Shown: positions 41,775 to 57,718 of the stretch, one piece after another
How positions within the stretch are numbered: the stretch's first letter is position 1
How the letters are laid out: each line of letters starts with the position of its first letter
DNA from: Aquipseudomonas guryensis
GTDB taxonomy: Bacteria; Pseudomonadota; Gammaproteobacteria; Pseudomonadales; Pseudomonadaceae
Assembly: GCF_014164785.1 (NCBI RefSeq)
Contig: NZ_JACJFN010000001.1
Location: 186,001 to 250,000, forward strand
Reading direction: 5' to 3'
Length of the DNA stretch: 64,000 nt
Translations under genes and position numbers: made by a program
Notes under the pieces: generated by a model
The model's input: the letters and a program-made list of their open reading frames with translations, nothing else
Told to the model about the DNA's origin: nothing
Database searches by the model: none

Positions 41775-41794
41775 GGTTCTACGTTCTCCTCAAT

Positions 41795-42655
41795 TCACTG
41801 CACGGCGGCGGGTTCAGCCGCCGTTGGCGCCACCGGCGTACGCCAGGCCACGGCCAGGCCGTTGGCGTAACGCAGGTCGATGCGCGCGATATTCGCGATC
41901 TGCTCTTTCAGCACCTTGTCGTAGATGGCGCTGAAACGACGCATTTTTTCCACCAGATGATCCCGCCCGAGGAGGATGTCCACGCCCTGACCGGTGCTGA
42001 TGAACCAGCTGCCGTGCTCACGCAGCTCCAGGGCCGCAATGGAAAAGCCCAGCGGGCGCAGCATCTGGCTGAGTACCTGGTACTGCTGCATCACCTGCTG
42101 CTGGGCGCGTTGCGGCCCGGACAGCAGCGGCAGGTTTTCGTAGTGGGTCAGCTCGCGCGGCGCAAAAGCCTGGCCCTGGTTGTTAAGCAGTGCCTCATTA
42201 CCCCAGCGGGCCACCGGCAGTTGCTCTTCCAGGCGAATCGACACCTGATCCGGCCACACCCGACGTACTTCGGCACGGGCGATCCACGGCATGCGTTCCA
42301 GCTCGGCCCGCATGCCGGTCATGTCGACGGTGAAGAAGCTGCTGGAAATGAACGGCGCGATGCGCTCCTGCACGGCCTGCTGGCTGATGTAGCTCAGCTC
42401 GCCCTGCACGCTGACCCGCGCGATCGGCCGGTCGGCGTAGGGGATCAGGCGCTGGGCGCCCTCGTAGGTAGCAAAGCCCAGCAGCACAAGCGCCAGCGGC
42501 CAGAGCAGACGCTTCAATCCGCTCAGGTCGGGATGCGGCAGGCGCGCCGCCAGCGGCTCCTTGGCCACCATCCGGCTGGCACCACGCGCAGCGATAGGCT
42601 GGCGCCGGGTGGCGCCTCCTATCGGCTGAGAGTGGTGACGGACAGTGGCAACCAT
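41795..42655 (-). CDS. ftsQ: Cell division protein FtsQ
   Basis: A 286-residue bitopic divisome protein. A cytoplasmic tail of about 45 residues precedes the single membrane helix (about 52-68, [18 protein letters not shown]). The periplasmic POTRA domain starts [18 protein letters not shown] at about 82 and is followed by the beta domain with [23 protein letters not shown]. It bridges FtsA/FtsZ to FtsL-FtsB and the septal synthase. It starts three bases after ddl. Confidence 0.95.
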   Translation of the reverse strand: MVATVRHHSQPIGGATRRQPIAARGASRMVAKEPLAARLPHPDLSGLKRLLWPLALVLLGFATYEGAQRLIPYADRPIARVSVQGELSYISQQAVQERIAPFISSSFFTVDMTGMRAELERMPWIARAEVRRVWPDQVSIRLEEQLPVARWGNEALLNNQGQAFAPRELTHYENLPLLSGPQRAQQQVMQQYQVLSQMLRPLGFSIAALELREHGSWFISTGQGVDILLGRDHLVEKMRRFSAIYDKVLKEQIANIARIDLRYANGLAVAWRTPVAPTAAEPAAVQ

Positions 42656-42658
42656 GGT

Positions 42659-45037
<2,379 letters not shown>

Positions 45038-45045
<8 letters not shown>

Positions 45046-46108
45046 GGGCCACCTCCAGGCAGGTTTCCACCACTGTGCGGGTGGCATCCGGTTTGGCCAG
45101 GCGACGCGCAGTGCGACCCATGTCCAGGAGTTTTTCAGGGTGCATCAGAACCTCGGTCAGCTGCGCGGCGAGCTTGTCCGCGTCAGTCGCATGTTGCGGG
45201 AGAAGGAAGGCCGCGCCCTCCTTCGCCAGGTATTCGGCATTACGGGTCTGGTGGTCGTCGATCGCGTGCGGCAGTGGCACCAGGAACGACGGCAGACCAG
45301 CGGCGGCCAGTTCGCTGATGGTCAACGCGCCAGCACGGCACACCACCAGATCGGCCCAGGCGTAGGCATGAGCCATGTCCTTGATGAAGGGCGCGACCTC
45401 GGCTTCGACCGCGACTTGGCGATAACGCTCCGCGGTAATCTCGGCATGTTGCTTGCCCGCCTGGTGGAAAAGCTGCGGACGCAGCTCGGCGGGCACCTTG
45501 GCCAGTGCCGCCGGCAACAGTTTGTTCAGCGGCTCGGCGCCCAGGCTGCCGCCCAGTACCAGCAGACGCGGCTTGCGCTTGCTCAGCGAGTCACGCGGGG
45601 TTTCCAGGAACAGTTCCTCGCGCACCGGGTTACCCGTGGTGCGGCGCTTGGCACTGTTGCCAAAGGTATTCGGGAAGCCTTCGCAGACGCGGCTGGCGAA
45701 CGGCACCAGGCTGCGGTTGGCGGTGCCGGCCACGGCGTTCTGCTCCTGGATGATCAACGGCGCACCGCTCATCCGTGCCGCCAGGCCGCCCGGACCAGTG
45801 ACATAGCCGCCCATGCCCAGCACGCACACCGGCTGCAGCTCGCGCATGATCCGCCGCGCCTGCCACAGGGCCCGCAGCAGCTGGAATGGCGCCTTGAGCA
45901 GGGCCAGCTTGCTCTTGCCACGCAGGCCGCTGACGTCGATCAGGTGCAGCGGTAAACCCGCCGCCGGCACCAGCTCGTTCTCGATGCCACGCGGGGTGCC
46001 CAGCCAGTGCACGCTGTAGCCACGCGCCTGGAACTCACGGGCGCAAGCCAGCGCCGGGAACACGTGGCCGCCGGTGCCGCCTGCCATGATCAGCACATTA
46101 GCGCCCAT
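45038..46108 (-). CDS. murG: UDP-GlcNAc:lipid I N-acetylglucosamine transferase MurG
   Basis: A 356-residue peripheral membrane GT-B glycosyltransferase that converts lipid I to lipid II. The N-terminal glycine loop is [14 protein letters not shown] (about 8-21) and the second domain has [13 protein letters not shown] and [22 protein letters not shown]. The ATG at 46108 has AGGAGG seven bases upstream and overlaps the ftsW end by 11 bases. Confidence 0.97.
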
Positions 46109-47330
46109 GACGGACCTCCTCGGCGCTCTGGCCATCGAAGAAGTCGGCCTCGCTGAACTCGAACTCTTCGCTGCCCAGCGAGGTACGCCGTTCCCACTCG
46201 ATGCGCAGGAGCAGCGCCAGGCTGACGCAGCAGATCACCAGGGAACTGCCGCCGTAGCTGAGGAACGGCAGGGTCAGGCCTTTGGTCGGCAGCAGGCCGA
46301 CGTTTACGCCGATATTGATCAGCACCTGGCCGATCCACAGGAAGGCCAGGCCGTAGGCCACATAGGCGGCGAAGAACTGCTTGGCCTTCTCCGCCCACAG
46401 GCCGATGTACAGGGCACGCACGCTGACGAAGACGAACAGTGCCACGGTGAGCAGCGCGCCGATCATGCCCAGCTCTTCGGCCAGCACGGCGAAGACGAAG
46501 TCGGTATGCGCTTCCGGCAGGTAGAACTGCTTCTGGATACTGTTGCCCAGGCCGACACCGAACCATTCGCCACGGCCGAAGGCGATCAGCGCCTGGCTCA
46601 GCTGATAACCGGCGCCGTACTGGTCGGCCCACGGATCGACGAAGTTGGTCAGGCGTTGCAGGCGATAGCTCTGACTGGTCATCACCACCGCACCCAGCGC
46701 CAGTACCGCGCCGGCCAGGGGAATGAAGCGCAGCAGGTTGATGCCGCCGAGGAACAGCATGGCGATGGCGGCACCGACCAGTACCACGGTGGCACCGAAG
46801 TCTGGCTCGGCCAGCAGCAAGGCGGCCATGGGCCCCAACACCAGCATCGGTTTGAGGAAGCCGGTGAGTTTCTCGCGCACTTCCTCCTGGCGACGCACCA
46901 GGTAGGCGGCGATAAACATCACGGTAAACAGCTTGGCCAACTCAGAGGGCTGCAGGTTGAACAGGCCGAAGCCGATCCAGCGCTTGGCGCCGTTGACTTC
47001 ACGACCGATGCCCGGCAGCAGCACCAGGATCAGCAGAACAAAGGCGATCAGCAGCAGGCTACCGCTGAAGCGCTGCCACATGGCCATCGGAATCAGCAGG
47101 GTCATGAAGCCGGCGCACAGACCGATGGCCAGGTAAATCAGGTGGCGGACCATGTGGTACAGCGGGTTGCCGGAGAGCGCCGCAGCAACTTCCGAGGAGG
47201 CCGAGGTGATCATCACCAGGCCCAGGCCTAGCAGCGCCAGGCAGCCGGCCAGCAGCGGAAAATCGAGATCCATGCCGCGACGAGTGCGCAGTGGCGAAGG
47301 AGCGGCGAGCATGCGCGCGAGAAGGCTCAC
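46098..47330 (-). CDS. ftsW: Septal peptidoglycan polymerase FtsW
   Basis: A 410-residue SEDS-family glycosyltransferase with ten membrane segments. It makes septal glycan with FtsI. Family motifs NGAKRWIGFGLFNLQPSELAK and the essential aspartate region LPEAHTDFVFAVLAEELG, then GLTLPFLSYGGSSL, are intact. The start is a GTG at 47330: GGAGGG is six bases upstream and the GTG overlaps the murD stop (GTGA). A longer frame to 47453 lies inside murD. Confidence 0.95.
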   Translation of the reverse strand: MSLLARMLAAPSPLRTRRGMDLDFPLLAGCLALLGLGLVMITSASSEVAAALSGNPLYHMVRHLIYLAIGLCAGFMTLLIPMAMWQRFSGSLLLIAFVLLILVLLPGIGREVNGAKRWIGFGLFNLQPSELAKLFTVMFIAAYLVRRQEEVREKLTGFLKPMLVLGPMAALLLAEPDFGATVVLVGAAIAMLFLGGINLLRFIPLAGAVLALGAVVMTSQSYRLQRLTNFVDPWADQYGAGYQLSQALIAFGRGEWFGVGLGNSIQKQFYLPEAHTDFVFAVLAEELGMIGALLTVALFVFVSVRALYIGLWAEKAKQFFAAYVAYGLAFLWIGQVLINIGVNVGLLPTKGLTLPFLSYGGSSLVICCVSLALLLRIEWERRTSLGSEEFEFSEADFFDGQSAEEVRHGR

Positions 47331-48673
47331 TGCAGTCCCTCCGCGGCCTGAGCGAACAGACGCCCGCGTTCTTCGAAGTTCTTGAACATGTCCAGGCTGG
47401 CGCAGGCCGGCGACAGCAGCACGGCATCGCCGGGCTGGGCCAGCTCGGCGCAACGCAGCACGGCTTCGTCGAGGGTGTTGACCCGCACCAGCGGCACAGC
47501 ATCGCCCAGGGCGGCGGCAATCAGTTCGGCATCACGACCGAGCAGCACCACGGCGCGGCAGAACCGCGCCACCGGCACCTTCAGTGCGGAGAAGTCGGCA
47601 CCCTTGCCGTCGCCACCGGCGATCAGCACCAGCTTGCCGGCGATATCGGCGCCCAGGCCTTCGATGGCAGCCAGGGCAGCGCCGACGTTGGTGGCCTTGG
47701 AGTCGTCGTAGTAGCTCACCCCACGCAGCTCGCGTACCCACTGGCAGCGATGGGCCAGGCCGGCAAAGGTCTGCAGGGTCGCCAGCATTGGCGCCATCGG
47801 CAGGCCAGCGGCATGGCCCAGGGCCAGGGCCGCCAGGGCATTGGACTGATTGTGCGCGCCACGGATCTTCAGCGCGGAAGTCGGCAGCAGGGCCTCGAAC
47901 TGGAAGGCCAGGTGCTTCTCACCGCCCTCTTCGATCAGGCCGAAGCGCTTGAAGTCCGGCTTGCCCAGGCCGAATTCCCAGCACGGCACCTGGTCGGCGA
48001 TCAGCGGACGCGACAGGGCGTCGTCACGGTTCACCACCACCTGACGCGCGCCACGGAAGATACGGTGCTTGGCCAGGTGGTACTGCGGCATGCCGGCGTA
48101 GCGATCCATGTGGTCTTCGCTGATGTTCAGGCAGGTGGCCACTTCGGCATTCAGCTGGTCGGTGGTTTCCAGCTGGAAGCTGGACAGCTCCAGTACATAC
48201 AGCTCGACGTCGTCGTTAAGCAGGTCCAGCGCCGGGGTGCCGAGGTTGCCGCCGACCGCAACCTTCTTACCGGCGGCGGCAGCCATCTCGCCGACCAGGG
48301 TGGTCACGGTGCTCTTGGCGTTGGAGCCGGTGATGGCGATGATCGGCGCCTTGGCATGGCGGGCGAACAGCTCGATGTCGCCAGACAGCTTGACCCCGCG
48401 CGCGGCCGCAGCCTGCAGCGCCGGGGTGGCGATGGCCAGGCCCGGGCTAACATACAGCTCCGAGGCGCGGCAGAGGAAGTCCACGTCCAGCTCGCCGCAG
48501 CGCACTTCCACATGTGGGTAGTCACGTTGCAGAGTCGCCAGCTCCGGCGGGTTCGCGCGCGTATCGGCCACGGCGAAGCGCACGCCCTGCTGCGCGAGGA
48601 AGCGCACCAGGGACATGCCGCTCTTGCCGAGGCCGACAACGATGCGGAACTGGTCGGAAGCGATCAGCGACAC
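47327..48673 (-). CDS. murD: UDP-MurNAc-L-alanine:D-glutamate ligase MurD
   Basis: A 448-residue cytoplasmic Mur ligase that adds D-glutamate. It starts MSLIASDQFRIVVGLGKSGMS; the ATP loop is ITGSNAKSTVTTLVGEM (about 110-126), and the C-terminal domain has the DDSKATNVGAALAAIEG region. It starts seven bases before, on this strand after, the mraY end, and shares four bases with ftsW. Confidence 0.97.
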   Translation of the reverse strand: MSLIASDQFRIVVGLGKSGMSLVRFLAQQGVRFAVADTRANPPELATLQRDYPHVEVRCGELDVDFLCRASELYVSPGLAIATPALQAAAARGVKLSGDIELFARHAKAPIIAITGSNAKSTVTTLVGEMAAAAGKKVAVGGNLGTPALDLLNDDVELYVLELSSFQLETTDQLNAEVATCLNISEDHMDRYAGMPQYHLAKHRIFRGARQVVVNRDDALSRPLIADQVPCWEFGLGKPDFKRFGLIEEGGEKHLAFQFEALLPTSALKIRGAHNQSNALAALALGHAAGLPMAPMLATLQTFAGLAHRCQWVRELRGVSYYDDSKATNVGAALAAIEGLGADIAGKLVLIAGGDGKGADFSALKVPVARFCRAVVLLGRDAELIAAALGDAVPLVRVNTLDEAVLRCAELAQPGDAVLLSPACASLDMFKNFEERGRLFAQAAEGLQ

Positions 48674-48679
48674 TGTCTA

Positions 48680-49762
48680 TTACCTCAGTTTCAGGGTGGC
48701 AAGGCCGATCAGCACGAGGATCACCGTGATGATCCAGAAGCGCACGATCACCCGGGGCTCGGGCCAGCCTTTCAATTCAAAGTGGTGGTGGATCGGCGCC
48801 ATGCGGAACACGCGCTTGCCGGTCAGCTTGAAGCTGGCAACCTGGATGATCACCGACAGGGTTTCCATGACGAACACGCCACCCATGATGAACAGCACGA
48901 TTTCCTGACGGACGATCACGGCGATGGTGCCCAGTGCGGCGCCGAGGGCCAGCGCACCGACGTCACCCATGAACACCTGGGCCGGGTAGGTGTTGAACCA
49001 GAGGAAGCCGAGGCCAGCGCCGACCAGTGCGGCGCAGAACACGATCAGCTCGCCAGCGCCCGGAACGTAAGGAATCAGCAGGTAATCGGAGAAATTCACG
49101 TTGCCCGACAGGTAGCAGAAGATCCCCAGCGCACCGCCGACCATCACGGTGGGCAGGATGGCCAGGCCATCGAGACCGTCGGTCAGGTTGACCGCGTTGC
49201 TGGTACCGACGATGACGAAGTAGGTCAGCACCACGAAGCCCACACCCAGGGGAATGGCGACGTCCTTGAGCACCGGCACAATCAGGGTGGTTTCCACCGG
49301 GCTCTGCGCGGTCACATAAAGGAAGATCGCCGCACCCAGACCGAACACCGATTGCCAGAAATACTTCCAGCGGCTCGGCAGGCCACGCGAGTTCTTCTCG
49401 ATCACCTTGCGGTAGTCGTCGACCCAGCCGATGGCACCAAACAGCAGGGTCACGGCCAGCACCGTCCACACGTAGCGGTTGGAGAGGTCGGCCCAGAGCA
49501 GAGTGCTGACGGCGATGGCGGTGAGAATCAGCGCGCCACCCATGGTCGGCGTGCCTTTCTTCGACAGGTGCGATTGCGGGCCGTCGTTACGCACCGACTG
49601 GCCGATCTGACGAATCTGCAGGGTGCGAATCATCCACGGACCGAGCCACAGCGACAGGGCCAGGGCGGTCAGCACCCCGAGAATCCCGCGCAGGGTCAGG
49701 TACTGGAACACACCGAAACCGGTGTAGAACTGTTGCAGGTACTCCGCCAGCAGCAGCAGCAT
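48680..49762 (-). CDS. mraY: Phospho-N-acetylmuramoyl-pentapeptide transferase MraY
   Basis: A 360-residue integral membrane enzyme with ten helices. It transfers phospho-MurNAc-pentapeptide to undecaprenyl phosphate, making lipid I. Conserved cytoplasmic loops are present: [14 protein letters not shown], the metal-binding [32 protein letters not shown], and the HHH-type [12 protein letters not shown] near the C terminus. It begins directly after the murF stop with no gap. Confidence 0.98.
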   Translation of the reverse strand: MLLLLAEYLQQFYTGFGVFQYLTLRGILGVLTALALSLWLGPWMIRTLQIRQIGQSVRNDGPQSHLSKKGTPTMGGALILTAIAVSTLLWADLSNRYVWTVLAVTLLFGAIGWVDDYRKVIEKNSRGLPSRWKYFWQSVFGLGAAIFLYVTAQSPVETTLIVPVLKDVAIPLGVGFVVLTYFVIVGTSNAVNLTDGLDGLAILPTVMVGGALGIFCYLSGNVNFSDYLLIPYVPGAGELIVFCAALVGAGLGFLWFNTYPAQVFMGDVGALALGAALGTIAVIVRQEIVLFIMGGVFVMETLSVIIQVASFKLTGKRVFRMAPIHHHFELKGWPEPRVIVRFWIITVILVLIGLATLKLR

Positions 49763-51130
49763 TTAGTGAGCCTCCCCCGATGCACAGAGAGCCGCGACGA
49801 CTTTTTCCATCGCCGCGCTGCGCGAACCTTTAATTAGAATTGTGGTGTCGCCCGACTCGCGGCCAAGTGCCGCGATCAGGCTGGCTTGATCGGCGAAGTG
49901 CTGCCCTTGCGTACCGAATGCCTTGACGGCATGGGCCATCAGCGGGCCCACGGCGTACAGCGCGCTGACCTTGCCGGCGGCATAAGCGCCGACATCGCGA
50001 TGGCCTTGCTCGGCCCAATCGCCCAACTCGCCCATATCCCCAAGCACCAGAACGGTGCGACCAGAGAAGGCGGCGAGTATATCAACGGCGGCGCACATCG
50101 AAATCGGGTTGGCGTTATAGGTGTCGTCGATCACTCGCGCACCGTTCGTCGCCAGCTGAGCAACGGCGCGGCCTTTGACCGGCTGCAGGCTTTCCAGCCC
50201 GGCCTGGATCCCGACCAGCGGCACTCCCAAGGCATGCGCGGCGGCGGCGGCGGCCAGGGCGTTGGCCACGTTGTGGGGGCCCAGCAGGTTGAGCTGAATC
50301 CGCACGCTGCCCGCCGGGCTGCGTAGGGTGAAGGCCATACAGCCGCGGGCATCGCGGGCCAGCTCGGCGGCATGGAAGTCGGCACGGCTGTCATGCAGGG
50401 CGAAGCTCAGCACCGCACGGCCTCCAGCGCGGGCCTGCCAGATGGCAAAAGCCTTGTCGTCACGATTGAGCACGGCCACGCCATCGGCGGCCAGGCCTTC
50501 GAGGATTTCGCCCTTGGCTTCGATGATCTTGTCCGGACCACCAAACTCACCGACGTGGGCGTTACCCGCATTGGTGATGATCGCCACGTGCGGACGGGTC
50601 AGGCTGACGGTGTAGGCGATCTCGCCGACATGGTTGGCGCCCAGCTCGATCACCGCACCGACATGCTCCGGCGCCAGCTCCAGCAGGGTCAGCGGCGCGC
50701 CGAGGTCGTTGTTCAGGTTGCCGCGAGTCGCCAGCACCGGGCCTTGCAGGCCGGCGCGCAGGATGCTGGCGAGCATTTCCTTGACCGTGGTCTTGCCACT
50801 GGAACCGGTCACGGCGGCCAGCGGCTGGGAGAAGGCGTTGCGATTCAGCGTACCGAGACGGCCCAGGCCGACGCGGCTGTCATTGACGATCAGCTGCGGC
50901 AGGTCAACACCCGCCACTTCGCGCTCGACCAGTGCGGCCACGGCGCCTTTGCCGGCCACCTCGGCCAGGTAGTCGTGGCCATCGAAGTTCGGCCCCGTCA
51001 GGGCGACGAACAGCTGGCCAGCTTCGATCTTGCGGCTGTCGGTAGAAACCGCGGAGAACGCCACATCGGCACCCAGCAGGCGAGCATGCAGGGCTGGCGC
51101 CACTTCACTGAGCAGCAACGGCTTAAGCAT
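49763..51130 (-). CDS. murF: UDP-MurNAc-tripeptide:D-Ala-D-Ala ligase MurF
   Basis: A 455-residue Mur ligase that adds D-Ala-D-Ala to the tripeptide precursor. The ATP loop is AVTGSSGKTTVKEMLASIL (about 106-124), followed by TRGNLNNDLGAPLTLL, a MurF signature. I chose the ATG at 51130 over a TTG two codons upstream because GGGAGG is six bases from the former. It overlaps murE by eight bases. Confidence 0.96.
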   Translation of the reverse strand: MLKPLLLSEVAPALHARLLGADVAFSAVSTDSRKIEAGQLFVALTGPNFDGHDYLAEVAGKGAVAALVEREVAGVDLPQLIVNDSRVGLGRLGTLNRNAFSQPLAAVTGSSGKTTVKEMLASILRAGLQGPVLATRGNLNNDLGAPLTLLELAPEHVGAVIELGANHVGEIAYTVSLTRPHVAIITNAGNAHVGEFGGPDKIIEAKGEILEGLAADGVAVLNRDDKAFAIWQARAGGRAVLSFALHDSRADFHAAELARDARGCMAFTLRSPAGSVRIQLNLLGPHNVANALAAAAAAHALGVPLVGIQAGLESLQPVKGRAVAQLATNGARVIDDTYNANPISMCAAVDILAAFSGRTVLVLGDMGELGDWAEQGHRDVGAYAAGKVSALYAVGPLMAHAVKAFGTQGQHFADQASLIAALGRESGDTTILIKGSRSAAMEKVVAALCASGEAH

Positions 51131-52585
51131 GGGCAACCTCCCAGGCCTGCAGGGCCTTGGTGGTCTCGATCAGGTCGGAGAACGGCTGACGCACGCCGTT
51201 GATCTCCTGGTAATCCTCATGGCCCTTGCCGGCCAGCACCACGACGTCACCAGCCTTGGCAGCGGCGATCAGCTGAGCAATCGCCTGGCCACGGCCGTGA
51301 ATGAACTCAACCTGCTCGGGCTTGGCGAAACCGGCGCGGATATCGGCGACGATCTGCGCCGGGTCTTCCGTGCGCGGGTTGTCATCGGTGACCAGTACGC
51401 CATCGGCCAGACGCTCGGCTACCTGAGCCATCAGCGGGCGCTTGCCGCTGTCACGATCACCGCCACAGCCGAACAGGCACAGCAGACGACCGCTGACATG
51501 CGGACGCAGGGCTTCCAGGACCTTTTCCAGGGCATCCGGGGTATGCGCGTAATCCACCACCACCAGCGGCAGCTGGCCGCCACCGAAGCGCTGCATGCGC
51601 CCGACCGGGCCTTGCAGTTGCGGCAGCAGGGCGAGAATTTCATCCAGCGGGTAGTTCAGGCCGAGCAACGCACCGACCACCGCCAGCAGATTGCTCAGGT
51701 TGAAACGACCGAGCAGCGGGCTGCGCAGGTTGCCCTCGCCTTGCGGGGTAACCAGGCGCGCACGCACGCCGTGGTCATCGAAACTAGCTTCGCGGCAATA
51801 GATGTACGCGTCGCGGTTATCCAGGCTGTAGCTGATCAAGCGCGACTCATTCTGCTCGCCGGCCAGCTGGCGACCGAAGGCGTCGTCCAGGTTGATCACC
51901 CGGCAACGCAGATCCGGCCAGGCGAACAGCTTGGCCTTGGCCGCGCCGTAGGCTTCCATCGAACCGTGATAGTCGAGGTGATCGCGCGACAGGTTGGTGA
52001 ACACCGCCACGTCGAAGTCCAGCGCCGCCACGCGGCCTTGTTCCAGGCCGTGGGAGGAAACCTCCATTGCCATGGCGCGGGCACCGGCCTGCTTGAGGTC
52101 AGCAAGGATGGCCTGCACCGCCACCGGATCCGGTGTGGTGTGACGACCACTTTCCAGGGACTCGTAGAAACCGGTACCGAGGGTGCCGACGATGCCGCAC
52201 GGCTCGCCGAGCTGGTCCAGCGCCTGGGCCAGCAACTGGCTGACGCTGGTCTTGCCGTTAGTGCCGGTGACGCCGACCAGGCGCAGGGCACGGCTCGGTT
52301 CGCCGTAGAAGCGCCCGGCGATGGCCGACAGCTGGCCGACCAGGCCCTTGATCGGCAGCAGCTCGGCGCTGTGCGCGGTCATTTTCGGTGCGCCTTCGGC
52401 TTCGTAGGCCACGGCTGCGGCGCCGCGCGCCACGGCGTCGGCGATATGCAGGCGGCCATCCTGGGCAGTACCGGGCACGGCGAGAAACAGGTCGCCGGGA
52501 CGCACCTTGCGGCTGTCCAGGGTCAGTTCGCGAATCAGCGTGGCCGATTGGGCCTGGGGCAACAGTTGATTGAGCGGCATGGGCA

Positions 52586-52586
<1 letters not shown>
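51123..52586 (-). CDS. murE: UDP-MurNAc-L-Ala-D-Glu:meso-diaminopimelate ligase MurE
   Basis: A 487-residue Mur ligase that adds the third residue of the stem. The ATP loop is GVTGTNGKTSVSQLLAQAL (about 107-125). The DNPR motif (VTDDNPRTEDP, about 405) marks meso-diaminopimelate specificity, as expected for a Gram-negative. The first ATG (52586) overlaps the ftsI stop by one base (TGATG); a second ATG two codons on is also possible. Confidence 0.97.
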
Positions 52587-55565
<2,979 letters not shown>

Positions 55566-55567
55566 GG

Positions 55568-56023
55568 TCACAGGATCAGATCGCGCAGGTCGTCCGGCAG
55601 AGCGCCGGGTTGTTTGATGGCAGCCAGGTCGGCATCCGCAAGTGCGTTCCAGGCGTCCTCGTTCCACAGTTGGAATTTGTTCAGCACACCCACCAGCATC
55701 GCGTGCTTGTCCAGGCCGGCATGGGCGCGCAGACGCGGCGGCACGAGGAAACGGCCACTGCCGTCCAGCTCGACATCCACGGCGTTGCCGATCAGCAGGC
55801 GTTGCAGGCGCCGGGTTTCTTCACGCAGGGAGGGCAATTCACGGAGCTTGGCTTCGATCAGCTCCCACTCGGGCAGCGGATACACGCACAGGCAGGGGTC
55901 GACGGCATCAATGGTGACGATGAGCTGGCCAGCACAACGCGAAACGAGCTCGTCACGATACCGGCTCGGCATCGCGAGTCGCCCTTTGGCGTCGAGACTG
56001 ATGGCGTTAGCTCCGCGAAACAA
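55568..56023 (-). CDS. mraZ: Transcriptional regulator MraZ
   Basis: A 151-residue protein with two SpoVT/AbrB-like halves, each carrying the DXXXR-type motif: [19 protein letters not shown] (about 9-27) and [16 protein letters not shown] (about 82-97). MraZ forms rings that bind repeated GTGGG-type sites before its own gene and represses the dcw cluster in E. coli. Such an operator is present upstream, so autoregulation is likely. It is the first gene of the sixteen-gene series. Confidence 0.96.
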   Translation of the reverse strand: MFRGANAISLDAKGRLAMPSRYRDELVSRCAGQLIVTIDAVDPCLCVYPLPEWELIEAKLRELPSLREETRRLQRLLIGNAVDVELDGSGRFLVPPRLRAHAGLDKHAMLVGVLNKFQLWNEDAWNALADADLAAIKQPGALPDDLRDLIL

Positions 56024-56066
56024 GGCTGCGCTTCCCCACTGTAATTAGCTTTCCATGCCCATATGA

Positions 56067-56091
56067 CCCACTTCGTGCCACTTTGTGCCAC
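56067..56091 (-). promoter_or_regulatory. MraZ operator
   Basis: On the minus strand GTGG occurs three times at exact 10-base spacing (GTGGCACAAA, GTGGCACGAA, GTGGG), the form of MraZ binding sites. It lies just downstream of the promoter, 44 bases before the mraZ start. Confidence 0.8.
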
Positions 56092-56099
56092 TTCGGCAC

Positions 56100-56129
56100 A
56101 CTATAGGAATGCAGCGCCCTCAGCGTCAA
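56100..56129 (-). promoter_or_regulatory. Sigma-70 promoter of the dcw cluster
   Basis: On the minus strand TTGACG (56124-56129) and TATAGT (56100-56105) are 18 bases apart. The start site should be near 56093, so the MraZ repeats lie directly across the first transcribed bases. Confidence 0.75.
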
Positions 56130-56338
56130 GGCGCAGAAACTAGGAAAAATCCTTATGGGACGGAGATTTAGCGAACTTTGCGGGGTGTTTTGCGGGGTAA
56201 AACGAGGGCTTTTTGAAGGCGAACTTCAGCTAGCTCATGAGGCTGAACTTCAAACTTAAAGTAACTTCTTAAGAGTAAGATTTTTTCGGTATTACAAAGG
56301 CGGGATATTGAGGTGAAGCAGGAGGGAGAAAAAGGAGG

Positions 56339-56682
56339 AGAGTCGATCTGTAAGCCGGGTTCTGTCGAGGACAGTCATTCCTCTACGACGTACATCACTG
56401 CACGCCTTTAGCAACCTACCCGGTTCCAGCGCGGGCCACGCCAATGGAACCCTATTTGGTCTTGCTCCGAGTGGGGTTTACCTAGCCACGGACTGTTGCC
56501 AGCCGTGCGGTGCGCTCTTACCGCACCTTTTCACCCTTACCGGCGCTTGCGCGCTTAGGCGGTTATTTTCTGTGGCACTTTCCGTAGGCTCACGCCTCCC
56601 AGGCATTACCTGGCACTCCGCCCTATGGAGCCCGGACTTTCCTCCCCCTTCTTGCGAAGGCAGCGACTGTCCGATCGACTCT
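56339..56682 (-). ncRNA. rnpB: RNase P RNA (M1 RNA), type A
   Basis: A catalytic RNA of about 344 nt that, with RnpA, removes 5' leaders from tRNA precursors. The ends pair perfectly over ten bases (AGAGTCGATC and GATCGACTCT), forming helix P1. The universally conserved GAGGAAAGTCCGGGC near the 5' end, the internal GGTAAGAGCGCACCGC and GGTAAACCCCA, and the 3' segment GACAGAACCCGGCTTA are all present. Position between mraZ and rsmI is typical of Pseudomonas. Exact ends are inferred from P1. An open frame across it (56478-56720) is not a gene. Confidence 0.97.
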
Positions 56683-56722
56683 CCAGCGCCAAGGGTAACG
56701 ACCCAAGCCCCATAGAACAAGC

Positions 56723-57595
56723 TCAGGCGTCCTTTTGCCGCTCAAGGGCTACCTGATAGAGCAGATTCTTGCGCACCCCGGTGATGTCCGCCGCCAGCGC
56801 CGCCGCGCGCTTGAGTGGCATTTCGCCGAGCAGCAGATCAAGCACCCGCAGCGCTTCGCCACTGATCGCCTCGTCGCCTTCGGGCGCCTGCCAGCCCGCC
56901 ACCAGCACCACGCACTCGCCGCGCTGCTGGTTGCTATCGGCCGCCACCCAGTCGTGCAACTCGCCCAGCGGCAAGCCCTTGAGGGTCTCGAAAGTTTTGG
57001 TCAATTCACGCCCCAACACGGCCGGCCGATCACTGCCGAACACCTCGCGCATGTCGGCCAGGCACTCGAGAATGCGATGGGGCGCCTCGTAGAAGATCAG
57101 CGTGCGCGAGTCCTCGGCCACCTGCTGCAGGCGCGCCTGGCGCCCGACGGTCTTGGCCGGCAGAAAGCCCTCGAAACTGAAGCGATCAGACGGCAGGCCA
57201 GCCGCCGACAACGCCGCGATCAGCGCGCAGGCCCCCGGCACCGGCACCACCCGCACCCCCGCCGCGCGCGCCTGGCGCACCAGATGAAAACCGGGATCGG
57301 AGATCAGCGGCGTACCCGCATCGGAAATCAGCGCGACATCCTCACCAGCCAGCAAGCGCGTAAGGAAGCGCCCGCCTTCGTCACGCTCGTTGTGTTCATG
57401 GCAGGCCGCCAGTGGGGTGGCGATGCCGAAATGCTGCAGCAGACGCATGGAGTGGCGCGTGTCCTCGGCCGCAATCAGTGCCACCTCGCGCAGGATGCGC
57501 AAGGCACGGGCACTGATGTCATCCAGGTTGCCGATCGGGGTGGCAACCACGTAAAGCGTGCCGGTGGCGGTGACAGATACAGCGGAAACGCTCAC
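56723..57595 (-). CDS. rsmI: 16S rRNA (cytidine-1402-2'-O)-methyltransferase RsmI
   Basis: A 290-residue SAM-dependent methyltransferase of the tetrapyrrole-methylase fold. GTLYVVATPIGNLDDIS (about 10-26) and LISDAGTPLISDPG are family signatures, with VPGACALIAALSAAGLP in the second half. It methylates the same base as RsmH. I chose a GTG start at 57595 because GAGGG is six bases upstream; an ATG at 57628 has no ribosome site. It ends 40 bases before rnpB on the same strand and is divergent from lpoA. Confidence 0.95.
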   Translation of the reverse strand: MSVSAVSVTATGTLYVVATPIGNLDDISARALRILREVALIAAEDTRHSMRLLQHFGIATPLAACHEHNERDEGGRFLTRLLAGEDVALISDAGTPLISDPGFHLVRQARAAGVRVVPVPGACALIAALSAAGLPSDRFSFEGFLPAKTVGRQARLQQVAEDSRTLIFYEAPHRILECLADMREVFGSDRPAVLGRELTKTFETLKGLPLGELHDWVAADSNQQRGECVVLVAGWQAPEGDEAISGEALRVLDLLLGEMPLKRAAALAADITGVRKNLLYQVALERQKDA

Positions 57596-57718
57596 GGGCG
57601 GCCCTCGATGACAGCGGAAAGCGCGCATTGTAGCCCGTTTCGCCGCTTCGACATCGCACCCGCTGCGGGCCTTGGGTACAATCGCGCACTCATTTGATCA
57701 AGTACCAGGAATGTTTAG

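Larger units (their letters stand above)
56024..56338. other. Gene-free stretch between mraZ and rnpB
   Basis: It holds the MraZ operator and the sigma-70 promoter (56067-56129). The remainder (56130-56338) is noticeably AT-richer than its surroundings. No open reading frame, clear stem-loop terminator or repeat was recognised in it, except a T-rich stretch right after the rnpB 3' end on the minus strand. Confidence 0.7.

Noticed and set aside
56478..56720. An 80-codon open frame on the minus strand
   Set aside because: It lies within the RNase P RNA gene.
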